Shown here: one piece after another, positions 28,004 to 38,476 of the stretch
Position numbering within the stretch: the first letter of the stretch is position 1
Layout: each line of letters opens with the position of its first letter
Source: Sphingomonas sp. Leaf208
GTDB lineage: Bacteria > Pseudomonadota > Alphaproteobacteria > Sphingomonadales > Sphingomonadaceae
Length of the DNA: 64,000 bases
Assembly (NCBI RefSeq): GCF_001421415.1
Contig: NZ_LMKH01000037.1
Coordinates: 1-64,000, forward strand
Direction of reading: 5' to 3'
Notes under the pieces: generated by a model
What the model saw: only the letters and a program-made list of their open reading frames with translations
Databases searched by the model: none
What the model was told of the DNA's origin: nothing
Position numbers and translations under genes: made by a program

Positions 28004-28787
28004 TATCGCGGAAGCCGGGATACAGGCTCATGCCGCCATCGATGGTGATCGTCGATCCGACGATATAGTCCGCTGCGTCCGACACCAGGAACAGGGCCGC
28101 ACGGGCGACGTCCTCGGGGTCGCCGATGCGGCCGTAGGGGATCAGTTCGAGCAGCTTGTCCTGGTCGGCGGTCGCGTCCTCGTTGATTTCGGTCGCGATC
28201 GCACCGGGGGCGATGCCGTTCACGCGGATGCGGTCGCCGGCGATTTCCTGCGCGAGCGTGCGCATCAGCATCCCGCTGCCGCCCTTCGACGCGGCGTAAT
28301 TGGCATGGCCCGCCCAGGGGATGACCTCGTGCACAGAACTCATGAACAGGATCTTTCCGATCGATCGGCTGACACCGCGGTCGCCCTGCTTGCGGAACCG
28401 CCGCACGGCTTCGCGCGAGACGAGGAACTGGCCGGTCAAATTGACGTCGATGACTCGCTTCCAGTCCTCCAGCGTCAGGTCGGCATAGGCCGCGTCCTTC
28501 TGCATCCCGGCGTTGGCGAAGACGATGTCGACCCCGCCGAACCGCTCGACCGTCTCGTCAAACAATTTCAGTACCGCCGCCTCGTCCGACGTATCTGCTT
28601 CGCAGGCGAACGCTTCACCGCCGGCCTGCTCGATCGCCTCGACCACCTCGCGCGCCTTGTCCGCACTGCTGTTGTAATTGACCGCGACCTTCGCGCCCGC
28701 CTTCGCAAAAGCGATGGCGGAGGCGCGGCCGAGGCCGGAGCTCGCGCCGGTAACGATCGCGGCCTGGCCTGTCAGGTCGATGTGCAT
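27996..28787 (-). CDS. SDR family oxidoreductase, glucose 1-dehydrogenase-like
   Basis: A 263-aa SDR with VTGASSGLGRASA at residues 13-25, VFANAGMQKDAAY, Ser in ILFMSSVHEV, YAASKGGSGMLM (Tyr-x3-Lys) and C-terminal IDGGMSLYPGFRDNG. The last motif and overall likeness suggest glucose 1-dehydrogenase, oxidising glucose to gluconolactone with NAD(P)+. That would fit with the GH15 enzyme encoded next releasing glucose. The 8-bp overlap with the GH15 start indicates coupled translation. First gene of a three-gene minus-strand operon, divergent from the catalase. Confidence 0.9.
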   Translation of the reverse strand: MHIDLTGQAAIVTGASSGLGRASAIAFAKAGAKVAVNYNSSADKAREVVEAIEQAGGEAFACEADTSDEAAVLKLFDETVERFGGVDIVFANAGMQKDAAYADLTLEDWKRVIDVNLTGQFLVSREAVRRFRKQGDRGVSRSIGKILFMSSVHEVIPWAGHANYAASKGGSGMLMRTLAQEIAGDRIRVNGIAPGAIATEINEDATADQDKLLELIPYGRIGDPEDVARAALFLVSDAADYIVGSTITIDGGMSLYPGFRDNG

Positions 28788-28957
28788 GGCTGGTCTTTCG
28801 CTGGGGATTATCGCGGCTTAACGCGCGCCCTCCGGCATTTCTCCCTGCTCACGCCCTCTCCCCGCAATCTTGCTGATCTGCATTAAGTCACCGTTTCCGG
28901 TGCAACTCTTAGCGCGTCCCGCGCGCTGTGGGTCCTGAGAAGCTACGAGGACGGCAC

Positions 28958-31101
<2,144 letters not shown>

Positions 31102-31105
<4 letters not shown>

Positions 31106-32202
31106 TCGCTTCGTTCAAACCCGGGTCGTCGCCACCGTACGCTAAGCGTGCGGTGGCGATCGCCATTCCGGTCAAGAACGAAGATCAGTATCTGCTCGGC
31201 TGCCTCGACGCGCTGGATCGTGCGGCGGGGCGCTACGGCGGCAAGGTCGTCATCGTTGCGATGGCGAACGACTGCACCGACGGCACGATCGATATCCTGA
31301 CGAACTGGCGGCCGACGCATGCGACGATCGCATGGTCGGCCGTTTCGCTTTTACCGGGCGCGCGCCACGCCGGTTGGGCACGCCGCCTTGCGCTCGACGC
31401 TGGCGCCGCGCTGCTCAAGCATCCCACCGATCTTCTACTGTCGACCGATGCGGACACGAACGTCTCCGCGGACTGGATCGTGCGGATCGTCGCGCATGTC
31501 GATGCGGGTAACGACGCGGTAGCCGGGCGCGCGCTGACGCTTCGGTCCGACCGTGCAAGCCTTGGCGCGGCGGCACGGCGGCGGCTCGATCAGCTCGGGC
31601 GCTATTATACGGCGCTCGATTATCTCCGCGCGCGCGCCGAGACCGAACCGCATGATCCCTGGCCGCGCCATTTCTATGAAGGCGGCGCGAGTATTGCGGT
31701 GACCTACGCGATGTACCGCCGGATCGGTGGCGCCCCCACTCCTCCCGTTGCCGAGGACCGCGCCCTGTTCGACCGGATCCGTGCGCATGGTGGGCAGGTT
31801 CGGCACCCGCTCGACGTCCGCGTCTTCACGTCGTGCAGAATTTCTGGCCGTGCGCCGGGTGGCATGGCGGACGCGGTCGCGCGGTGGATCGACCAGCCGG
31901 TCGATGCGCCGCTCCACGAGACGTATGCGGTGACCGCGGCGCTAAATCCCGCCTCCGCGAACCCAGGCGACCAGCTCAGCTTCGCGACATTGCCCGATGC
32001 GATCCGCGAGGCGCAGACGCTGATCCGCCTAACCCGCGTCTTCCAGTCGCCAGAGGTCGAGACGATACGCTTCGTGCCGATCGCTGCGAACGACCGTGAC
32101 GCGGGGCCCGAGCGCGGCGTGCAGTTCGGCGACGGCATCGTCCCCGCTTTTGGGATAGTCGGTCTCGCCGATCCAGTGGACCAGCATCACATACCCGCCT
32201 GA
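31102..32202 (+). CDS. Family 2-like glycosyltransferase
   Basis: A 366-aa GT-A fold transferase: AVAIAIPVKNEDQYLLGCLDAL at the N-terminus, VIVAMANDCTDGTIDI, and the DxD-like metal site STDADTNVSADWI. It would move a sugar from a nucleotide donor. The start is TTG 31102, overlapping the katE stop (TTGA) with GAGG 6 nt upstream, so translation is probably coupled to katE. The last 58 codons run antisense into the convergent methyltransferase gene, and this tail (from about RVFQSPEV) has low-complexity turns and no domain character, possibly an extension after loss of an earlier stop. It is functionally grouped with the PIG-L/NodS-like/acyl-CoA dehydrogenase genes that follow on the other strand. 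Confidence 0.85.
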
Positions 32203-32619
32203 CGCTGCCACCGAGCGGACGTACGCGGCCAGCCGGACGATGTCGGCGCTGTCCCAGTAATACACCACCTCCGACAGCAGGATCAGGTCGAACATACCTG
32301 CGGGAGCGTCTTCGGGAAGTCGGCGTTGCTCGATGCGGATATGCGGCTGGTCCGCGCACCGTGCCCGCGCCGCCGCCACCGCGGTTTCCGACACATCGAG
32401 CGCGAGCAACGCGTCGCATCGGGCACCGAGCCGCGCGGTCAGGACGCCGTTCGCGCAGCCGACCTCCAACGCGTTCTCGAACCGCTCCTTCGGCAACGCG
32501 GCCAGTGTCTCGTCATACTTCGCCGCCTCGTACGGGCTGGTCTCGAACGCCCACGGGTCGCCCTTGTCCTTGTAGAGCGCCTCGAAATATTCGGGCTCGA
32601 TCGAGTGTTCACGGCGCAT
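32029..32619 (-). CDS. NodS-like class I SAM-dependent methyltransferase
   Basis: A 196-aa methyltransferase. The N-terminal stretch FEALYKDKGDPWAFETSPYE followed by AAKYDETLAAL is characteristic of the NodS family, and the SAM-binding motif is ALEVGCANGVLTARL. NodS of rhizobia N-methylates the free amine left after deacetylation of the chito-oligosaccharide terminal residue. Here a PIG-L deacetylase is encoded immediately upstream (11-bp overlap), which suggests an analogous deacetylate-then-methylate step; the substrate is unknown. The 3' end overlaps the glycosyltransferase gene antisense by 174 bp. Confidence 0.88.
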   Translation of the reverse strand: MRREHSIEPEYFEALYKDKGDPWAFETSPYEAAKYDETLAALPKERFENALEVGCANGVLTARLGARCDALLALDVSETAVAAARARCADQPHIRIEQRRLPEDAPAGMFDLILLSEVVYYWDSADIVRLAAYVRSVAASGGYVMLVHWIGETDYPKSGDDAVAELHAALGPRVTVVRSDRHEAYRLDLWRLEDAG

Positions 32620-33361
32620 CGCGAGTCTCCAGCAACAGGGTGTTCGGCCGGTCCATCAGCCGCATCATCGCGCCGGGCAGCCGGAAGTTCTCGCGCGCGC
32701 CCACGATCCGCCCGCCGCGCTGGCTGCGATGGCACGCCATTGCGCGACGCTGTCGGGGCCGTCCGGATGCCGTGGCGATCGACAGCACACGCGCGCCGCG
32801 CAGGCGCTCGGTCAGGTCGGGGACTGTCCAGCCCCAGACGAGATACTGCCAGAGACGGCAACGCGCGCGGCTCGCCACCGCCTCAGCGAGCGCGGCTGCG
32901 GCCTCGTGGTCGCAATGCGGTTCGCCCGACCATGTCACGACAATCTGGCGGACACCGCGGGCTTTGCACCAGGCGGCCAGTCGATCGACGCTACGCACGA
33001 ACAGCGGATCGCCGTTCGAAGCCGGCGACGCGTCGGGCCAATCGAGATAGAGCGCGTCATGCTGACCACCCAAGGCCGTCAACGCCGCCTGCGCCTCACC
33101 GCGCCGTAGCCCCGCGATCCGCTTTCCCGTCCAGCCAGGCGCATCAGGATGCGATCCCGAGCCATCGGTCAGGAACGCCGTATGAACCCGGCCGCCAGCC
33201 GCCGTTACCGAGGCGATGAACGCGCCACAGCCGAGCGTCTCGTCGTCAGGATGCGGCGCCAGCACGAGCCAGGGCCCCTGCCCCGCAGCCGTCTGGGCCG
33301 TCATTCGCCCTGCGCGCCGCGTAAGGTTGCTCCAGGCCTTGCCGCCCGGTGCTACCACCAC
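32609..33361 (-). CDS. PIG-L/LmbE family deacetylase
   Basis: A 250-aa zinc-dependent deacetylase. Metal motif LAPHPDDETLGCG lies near residue 33 and a second His motif in EPHCDHEAAAALAEA. The family removes acetyl groups from N-acetylglucosamine-containing lipids, glycopeptides and thiols (PIG-L, MshB, BshB). Start GTG 33361 overlaps the end of the acyl-CoA dehydrogenase gene by 10 bp; ATG 33304 would shorten it by 19 residues and still keep the motif. It is middle gene of a three-gene coupled unit with the NodS-like methyltransferase. Confidence 0.9.
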   Translation of the reverse strand: MVVAPGGKAWSNLTRRAGRMTAQTAAGQGPWLVLAPHPDDETLGCGAFIASVTAAGGRVHTAFLTDGSGSHPDAPGWTGKRIAGLRRGEAQAALTALGGQHDALYLDWPDASPASNGDPLFVRSVDRLAAWCKARGVRQIVVTWSGEPHCDHEAAAALAEAVASRARCRLWQYLVWGWTVPDLTERLRGARVLSIATASGRPRQRRAMACHRSQRGGRIVGARENFRLPGAMMRLMDRPNTLLLETRDAP

Positions 33362-34461
33362 CGATCGTCGCCCCAGCAGTCATCCTCGAGCCACGCCGCC
33401 GCCGCGCGGTCGCGCGCCTGATCCGGGACCGGCTGACGCAGGTAGAGCCCCAGATCGCGCGTGATCCGGTCGATCCGGCTGGCCGCGAAGAACGACGCAG
33501 TACCTACCGAGCGCGCCGCCGCCTCCATCGTTTTCAAGCCCGCCTCCTCGACCACGCCGCGCGTCATCAGCACCAGCGGGATGGCGTCGCTCGCCTGCGC
33601 CTCGGCCAGATGCGCCGCCTGGCGCACCCACAAGCCTGCGCTCCGCGTCTCGGTCAGGCAGGCGGCAAACCGCGCGCGCTGGATCGGGTCCGCCCCCTTT
33701 CCGGTCGTGACGAGGTGATCGCGCAGATGCCGGACGAGCGCCTCGACCGCGCCGAGCTGGACCGCCGTAAACCGCCACGCGCCCGCGCTGAAGCGTGGCT
33801 CGCGTTCATAGTCGTTCGGCGCGCCGATCACGCCTTCGCGGCCGATTTCCATACCCGTGAAGTCGAACCGCCCGCTGCACGTGCCCCGCATCCCGCGCAC
33901 CTGCCATCCGGAATTGTCGGTCCGCGTAGTCTCGCCCGCGATCCGGACCAGCACGAGCTGCTTGTCGCCATTCGCGTCGCGCGCGGTCACCAGGATGCGA
34001 TCGAGATGCCCGGCCCCGGTCGCAAAGCTCTTCGCACCGTCGAGCGTCCAGCGATCGTCGCCTGCGGCGTGGATCGCGAGCCCCGGCGCCGGTTCGGTAT
34101 TCCAGACGCCGAAGACCTTGCCCGCTGCGAGATCGGCATCGAGCGCCTTGCGCTGCGCGTCGTTGCCGTAGGTCGCGACGAGCTGGACGGCGTTCACATG
34201 CCCTTCGAATACTCGTCCGAGGCTGAGGTCGGCGCCCCCGATCGCGCGCAGAACGTCGAGCAGCGCGTCGGTCTGCACGCCCGTGCCAAGCGTCTTGAAC
34301 GCGGCCAGCGCGCCCGCGCCGTGGAGGTCGGCTATCCGCTCCGCCGGGAATGTCTCGTGCGAATTGTCCTGATCCCATGCCGCGGCGAGGTGCCGGACGG
34401 TCTCCAGAACGGTCCAGCCGGTTGGATATGTGGTCAGTGGCCGACTCCCCGTGAAACCCAT
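33352..34461 (-). CDS. Acyl-CoA dehydrogenase family protein
   Basis: A 369-aa flavoprotein-like sequence with the ACAD layout: helical N-terminal domain, a middle beta domain (FGVWNTEPAPGLAIH, WTLDGAKSFATGAGHLDRI) and a C-terminal helical bundle (AGAWRFTAVQLGAVEALVRHL). The usual catalytic Glu is not identifiable by eye. It lies first in the ACAD / PIG-L / NodS-like set with an overlap to the next gene. In this setting it may oxidise or hydroxylate an acyl or amino-sugar intermediate rather than serve fatty acid degradation; that is inference. Confidence 0.85.
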   Translation of the reverse strand: MGFTGSRPLTTYPTGWTVLETVRHLAAAWDQDNSHETFPAERIADLHGAGALAAFKTLGTGVQTDALLDVLRAIGGADLSLGRVFEGHVNAVQLVATYGNDAQRKALDADLAAGKVFGVWNTEPAPGLAIHAAGDDRWTLDGAKSFATGAGHLDRILVTARDANGDKQLVLVRIAGETTRTDNSGWQVRGMRGTCSGRFDFTGMEIGREGVIGAPNDYEREPRFSAGAWRFTAVQLGAVEALVRHLRDHLVTTGKGADPIQRARFAACLTETRSAGLWVRQAAHLAEAQASDAIPLVLMTRGVVEEAGLKTMEAAARSVGTASFFAASRIDRITRDLGLYLRQPVPDQARDRAAAAWLEDDCWGDDRWW

Positions 34462-34620
34462 GGCGGTACGCCAGCTTCGTCACACAGAACGCGGGACAGG
34501 CGCCAGCGTTGCGTATCGCCATCATGGAGAGCGGAACTAATTTACGCGTCCGACGCGCGGCCGAACCTTTGGTTAACGCTTGGCCGGCATACTCCCATCC
34601 AACGGTAAGGATCGGACTCG

Positions 34621-34776
34621 ATGGCACGCAAACAGGATGTCTTTACGCTGCTCGGCAAGCGTATGCAGATCGACCAGCCGTCGCTTCGCGGGCGTCGTTG
34701 CGATAGCGACATGCCGCCGATCGCGGACCTGATCCGGCGGATCGACCGTGCGCTGGTGGAACGCCGCGCGGCCTGA
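34621..34776 (+). CDS. Small hypothetical basic protein
   Basis: A 51-codon ORF from ATG 34621 with AAGGA about 10 nt upstream. The protein is Arg-rich (several Arg-Arg pairs near SLRGRRCDSD and DLIRRIDRALVERRAA) and has no membrane segment. It is convergent with the 87-aa hypothetical gene, leaving 3 bp between the stops. I do not recognise a family; the start and codon usage favour a real gene but do not prove it. Confidence 0.55.
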   Translation: MARKQDVFTLLGKRMQIDQPSLRGRRCDSDMPPIADLIRRIDRALVERRAA

Positions 34777-34779
34777 CCA

Positions 34780-35043
34780 TTAGTCGTCCGCGTCGGCGGC
34801 TCCGATCGCGGATGCGTACATCTGAGCCGCACGCTGTTCACGCGGATCCTTGAACGCCCGCATCGGGTCGAGCGCGTCGCCGGTCGCACGCAACACGGCC
34901 CAAAGCGCGAATTTTCGCCCAGCATCCCGCTCGGTACCGAACGCGATCGAAACGCGCTCGCGACCGGCCTCCAGAGCCCCTGAGCTAAGCGTATCGATGT
35001 CGGTCGTGCCGAAGAAGTGGTGCGAAATAGCGTCTAGGTCCAT
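34780..35043 (-). CDS. Small conserved-looking acidic hypothetical protein
   Basis: An 87-aa soluble protein beginning MDLDAISHHFFGTTDIDTL. It is predominantly helical and acidic, contains a C-terminal DPMRAFKDPREQRAA helix and ends ADADD. It resembles short uncharacterised sphingomonad proteins from memory, but no function is known to me. It is upstream of the tRNA-Ser gene on the opposite strand. Confidence 0.6.
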   Translation of the reverse strand: MDLDAISHHFFGTTDIDTLSSGALEAGRERVSIAFGTERDAGRKFALWAVLRATGDALDPMRAFKDPREQRAAQMYASAIGAADADD

Positions 35044-35172
35044 GCCAACAGCCTAACGGACCACCTACTCTCCGCGCAATCTGATGCAACCGTACAGACG
35101 GCGTATCGCAACGGTTGCGATCCCGACGCTCTCCGCTTAGACGCAGTCCTCCCGGCTCGCCGGGTACAGGTT

Positions 35173-35262
35173 GGAAGAGTGTCCGAGTGGTTTAAGGAAC
35201 TGGTCTTGAAAACCAGCGATGGGGTAACTCATCCGTGGGTTCGAATCCCACCTCTTCCGCCA
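35173..35262 (+). tRNA. tRNA-Ser (anticodon TGA)
   Basis: A 90-nt class II tRNA including an encoded CCA end. The acceptor stem is GGAAGAG/CTCTTCC, the anticodon arm is CTGGT-CTTGAAA-ACCAG with anticodon TGA, a long variable arm (GGGGTAACTCATCC) is present, and the T arm is GTGGG-TTCGAAT-CCCAC. Reads UCN serine codons. It stands alone. Confidence 0.97.
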
Positions 35263-35281
35263 AGGCGCGGTTAGCCGCGGA

Positions 35282-35713
35282 TCAGTTCACTTTTCCCGGT
35301 GGAACGATTGGCAGGGGAAGCGGGGCAACCGGAACGCCTTCGTCGACAAGGGCCTTCGCCTCAGCAAGGCTCGCCTGACCGTGGATGGTCGCCTGTTTCT
35401 CGTCCCCGAGATGCATCGCGCGGGCGCGGTCGGCGAACGCGGTGCCGACCCATTCCGAGGACTCGAGCGCCTTTGCCTGCCGGGTGGCAAGCATCTTCAT
35501 CGCGACCTTGACCGCGTCCGGGGTCGGCGGTGCCGCCTTGCTGTTGCTCTTTGCCGAGATGGCGGGCGCCATCACCGCCTTGGCGATCGTGCCATCGTCG
35601 CAAACCGGACAGCGGACATGGCCCGCCGAGCGTTGCTCTTCATAGGCGCCGCTCGATCCGAACCACGCCTCGAACACATGGCCACCACCGCACTTCAGGT
35701 CGAAGACGATCAA
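35282..35713 (-). CDS. DUF1178 family protein
   Basis: A 143-aa protein that begins MIVFDLKCGGGHVFEAWFGS and has a cysteine pair in VRCPVCDDG, giving a possible zinc ribbon with the first Cys; then a low-complexity linker (SAKSNSKAAPPTPDA) and a helical C-terminal part with VGTAFADRARAMHLGDE. This matches DUF1178, of unknown function. Its ATG overlaps the stop of the nitrilase-like gene (ATGA), the usual neighbourhood of DUF1178 in alphaproteobacteria, and a tRNA gene lies downstream. Confidence 0.92.
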   Translation of the reverse strand: MIVFDLKCGGGHVFEAWFGSSGAYEEQRSAGHVRCPVCDDGTIAKAVMAPAISAKSNSKAAPPTPDAVKVAMKMLATRQAKALESSEWVGTAFADRARAMHLGDEKQATIHGQASLAEAKALVDEGVPVAPLPLPIVPPGKVN

Positions 35714-36537
35714 CCGACGGTCGATACCGGAGGAATCGTCCGGCGGTGCGCGAGGACCGGAATAAGCGACCGCACCTCCTCGATCCGAGCGACGTCGATC
35801 TCCGCGAACGCCAGCCCTGCGCCCTCACCCATGTCGAGCAGCACATCGCCCCATGGATCAATCACAAGCGAATGGCCGTGGGTTTCGCGTCCGTCCTCGT
35901 GAACGCCGGTCTGCGCCGCTGCAACGACGAACGCGCCTGCTTCGATCGCCCGCGCGCGCAAGAGGATTTCCCAATGCGCTGCGCCAGTCGGTCGCGTGAA
36001 CGCCGCTGGGACCGACAGGATAGTCGCGCCCGCATCGCTCAACGCGCGATAGAGGTCGGCAAACCGGAGATCGTAGCAGATCGACGTACCGAGCTTGCCC
36101 GCGGGCGTATCGACGACCGTCGCCGTCTCGCCCGCGACATAGGCTGACGATTCCCGCCAGCTTTCACCGGACGGGAGGTCGACGTCGAACAGATGAAGCT
36201 TGTCGTAGCGCGCGCGGATCGCGCCGCTCGGGTCGATCACGAACCCACGGTTAGCGAATTTACCGTCCGCGCGTCGTACCGCAAGCGATCCCAGGTGGAC
36301 CCAAATGCCGGCCGATGCCGCACCGTCACGGACGGCCGCCAGCACGGGGTCATTATCCTCGGCGACGATCGAGTTGGCAGCGCGGGCCCGATCGCGATCG
36401 ATCAGACCCGACATTTCGGGCGTGAACAGCATTTCCACGCCCGCCGCTACGGCGTCCCTGATCGCATCAACCAGCGTCGCGGCGTTGACGGCGGGATCGA
36501 TCCCGCTCGTCATCTGGAGGACGCCGATCTTCGCCAT
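35710..36537 (-). CDS. Carbon-nitrogen hydrolase (nitrilase superfamily, Nit1-like)
   Basis: A 275-aa enzyme with the Glu-Lys-Cys triad: Glu in MLFTPEMSGL, Lys in RYDKLHLFDVD, and Cys in GTSICYDLRFADLY. Members of the Nit1 branch hydrolyse the amide of deaminated glutathione, a repair reaction. The immediate coupling to glutaredoxin (ATGA overlap) favours that assignment over other amidases. Start ATG 36537 is preferred over the open frame that extends to 36750, since that extension is shadow sequence within grxC. The stop overlaps the DUF1178 start. Confidence 0.9.
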   Translation of the reverse strand: MAKIGVLQMTSGIDPAVNAATLVDAIRDAVAAGVEMLFTPEMSGLIDRDRARAANSIVAEDNDPVLAAVRDGAASAGIWVHLGSLAVRRADGKFANRGFVIDPSGAIRARYDKLHLFDVDLPSGESWRESSAYVAGETATVVDTPAGKLGTSICYDLRFADLYRALSDAGATILSVPAAFTRPTGAAHWEILLRARAIEAGAFVVAAAQTGVHEDGRETHGHSLVIDPWGDVLLDMGEGAGLAFAEIDVARIEEVRSLIPVLAHRRTIPPVSTVG

Positions 36538-36791
36538 CAGGCGAGCAGTGCGTCGAGGCCGCCCTTCGCGTCGAGTGCCGCCAGATCGTCGGATCCGCCG
36601 ATGTGCTTTCCGTCGATGAAGACCTGCGGCATCGTCATACGGCCGCCAGACCGCTCGACCATCTCGGCCTTTTTCGGGCCACCCATCGTGACGTCGAACT
36701 GTTCGGGCTCGACCCCCTTCGATGCGAGGAGCTTCAGCGCGCGCGTGCAATACGGACAGAACGCCTTGGTGTAGATTTCGACTTTAGCCAT
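36537..36791 (-). CDS. grxC: Glutaredoxin 3
   Basis: An 84-aa thiol oxidoreductase with active site CPYC at residues 12-15 (KAFCPYCTRALKLL), a TMPQVFIDGKHIGG cis-proline and glutathione-binding region, and GGSDDLAALD, all standard for GrxC. It reduces disulfides and glutathione mixed disulfides. Length matches E. coli GrxC (83 aa). Its stop overlaps the nitrilase start (ATGA). 32 bp separates it from the upstream comF gene, so the four genes are likely one operon. Confidence 0.96.
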   Translation of the reverse strand: MAKVEIYTKAFCPYCTRALKLLASKGVEPEQFDVTMGGPKKAEMVERSGGRMTMPQVFIDGKHIGGSDDLAALDAKGGLDALLA

Positions 36792-36823
36792 AAATCGGGA
36801 AATGTGGTCTCGGTTTGCCGTTG

Positions 36824-37546
36824 TCAATCGTCCGATGCCGGCAAGACCCGCGCCCAGCACAGGATCACGACCGATCGCGCGCCCGCCTTGAGCAGCGCGC
36901 GCGTGCACGCGTCGGCGGTCGCGCCACTGGTGTAGACGTCGTCCACCAACGCGATCGCCCTGCCCCGCACGCGGTCCCGCGCCGTAACCGCGAACGCGCC
37001 GGACACCGCCTTTGCTCGCTGTCGTCCGCCAAGTCCGCGCAACAGGATCGTTCGCCTGGGCCGCGTCAGAACGGTGCGATCGTGCCCTACCCCGGAGAGC
37101 TTCGCAATGGCGTCGGCGATCAGCGCCGCCTGGTTGAAGCCGCGCGACCATATTCGCCAGCGGTGCAGCGGCACCGGCACCAGCAAGTCGACCTCGTCCG
37201 GCAGCAAGCGCCGCATCTGTCGCGCCATAGTCTCCGCAAAGGCGATACGCCCGCCATATTTCAGGCGCAGCGCCAGCGTCCGCGCGATCGGACCGTACGC
37301 GACGGCCGCACGGACGCCGGCATGACGCGGCGGATCGGCGAGGCATGCCGCACATCGTGCGTCGTCACCGCGGTCGAATGCGAAAGGTTGGTTGCAGCCG
37401 GCGCACCGGGGCGGCCCCAGGAACCGCAGTCCGGTCCAGCAAATCGCGCAAAACCGGTGATCCTCGGCAACCGGCGTGCCGCAACCGGCGCACCGTGGCG
37501 GCAAGGCGATCCCGGCGATGAAGCGGAACGGGGCGAGTATCTTCAT
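36824..37546 (-). CDS. comF: ComF family protein (phosphoribosyltransferase-like)
   Basis: A 240-aa protein. The N-terminus has two zinc-type Cys clusters (PPRCAGCGTPV...FCAIC and RCAGCNQPF...RCAAC), then a phosphoribosyltransferase domain with RLKYGGR, VPVPLHRWRIWSRGFNQA and the PRPP loop LVDDVYTSGAT. ComF/GntX proteins are linked to DNA uptake or phosphonate use, but the function in this group is not proven. I took ATG 37546 (MKILAPFRF) as start; ATG 37558 and GTG 37591 are in frame. It is divergent from the methyltransferase at 37607. Confidence 0.9.
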   Translation of the reverse strand: MKILAPFRFIAGIALPPRCAGCGTPVAEDHRFCAICWTGLRFLGPPRCAGCNQPFAFDRGDDARCAACLADPPRHAGVRAAVAYGPIARTLALRLKYGGRIAFAETMARQMRRLLPDEVDLLVPVPLHRWRIWSRGFNQAALIADAIAKLSGVGHDRTVLTRPRRTILLRGLGGRQRAKAVSGAFAVTARDRVRGRAIALVDDVYTSGATADACTRALLKAGARSVVILCWARVLPASDD

Positions 37547-37606
37547 CCAGCCCCCCATGAGTGCCAGCCCTTGTCCGAGGCGACCGACCACGGCACAAGC
37601 GAAGAC

Positions 37607-38476
37607 GTGTCCGATATCGTTTCAGAAAACTCCGCCCCCGAGATCTTCGACCGCGCCGCGCGCCGTGTCCGCCGGGATCGCGCCGCGCCTGGCTATGCCG
37701 AGCACGACTTCCTGCGCGCGACGATGCTCGACGGGATCGCGGAACGACTGGATGCAGTGACGCGCGACTTTACCGACATCCTCGATCTCGGTTGTTTCGA
37801 CGGCGCCTTCACCCCGCCGCCGGGTGCCCGCGTGGCACGCTGCGATGCGGGGTTCGCATTTGCCGCCAAGCCGGGCGGCGTGCAGGCAGACGAGGATCGC
37901 CTACCCTTCGCCGATGGCTCGTTCGATCTCGTGGTGAGCGCCGGCGTACTCGATCAGGTCAACGACCTGCCCGGCGCGCTGGCCTTGATCCGCCGCGTGC
38001 TGCGTCCTGACGGCCTGTTTCTCGGTGCGTTCGTCGGTGCCGGGAGCCTGCCCGCCCTGCGCAGCGCACTGAGGTCCGCGGAAAGCGAGCGGCCCGCCGC
38101 GCGTCTCCACCCGCAGATCGACGTGCGATCCGCCGGCGACCTGCTGATGCGGGCGGGGTTCGCCTTGCCCGTCGCCGATGTCGAAACGCTCGACGTCGGC
38201 TACCGCGATCTCAGCCGGCTGCTCGGTGATCTGCGCGGAATGGCGGCGGGTAACATCCTGGCCCAGCGCCAGCCTCTCGTGTCGGCGACGGTGGGACGGA
38301 CCGCCGCTGCCTTCGCTAGCGCATCGGACGATCGTGGCCGGACCCACGAGACATTCCAGATCGTGTTCCTGACCGGCTGGTCGCCAGACCCGTCTCAGCC
38401 CAAGCCAGCGAAACGCGGCAGCGCGACTGCATCGCTCGGCGCGGCGCTCGGGCGCCACGGTCAAAGCGACGCCTAG
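37607..38476 (+). CDS. Class I SAM-dependent methyltransferase (BioC-like)
   Basis: A 289-aa methyltransferase starting at GTG 37607 (VSDIVSENSAPEIFDRAARR, preceded by a weak Shine-Dalgarno). Motifs: ILDLGCFDGAF for SAM binding, DEDRLPFADGSFDLVVSAGVLDQVNDLPGAL, and RRVLRPDGLFLGAF. It resembles BioC/NDUFAF5-type methyltransferases; NDUFAF5 modifies complex I and many alphaproteobacteria carry such a gene next to comF and grxC. Its stop shares CTAG with the stop of the convergent receiver gene, so the ends overlap by 4 bp. Confidence 0.87.
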   Translation: MSDIVSENSAPEIFDRAARRVRRDRAAPGYAEHDFLRATMLDGIAERLDAVTRDFTDILDLGCFDGAFTPPPGARVARCDAGFAFAAKPGGVQADEDRLPFADGSFDLVVSAGVLDQVNDLPGALALIRRVLRPDGLFLGAFVGAGSLPALRSALRSAESERPAARLHPQIDVRSAGDLLMRAGFALPVADVETLDVGYRDLSRLLGDLRGMAAGNILAQRQPLVSATVGRTAAAFASASDDRGRTHETFQIVFLTGWSPDPSQPKPAKRGSATASLGAALGRHGQSDA

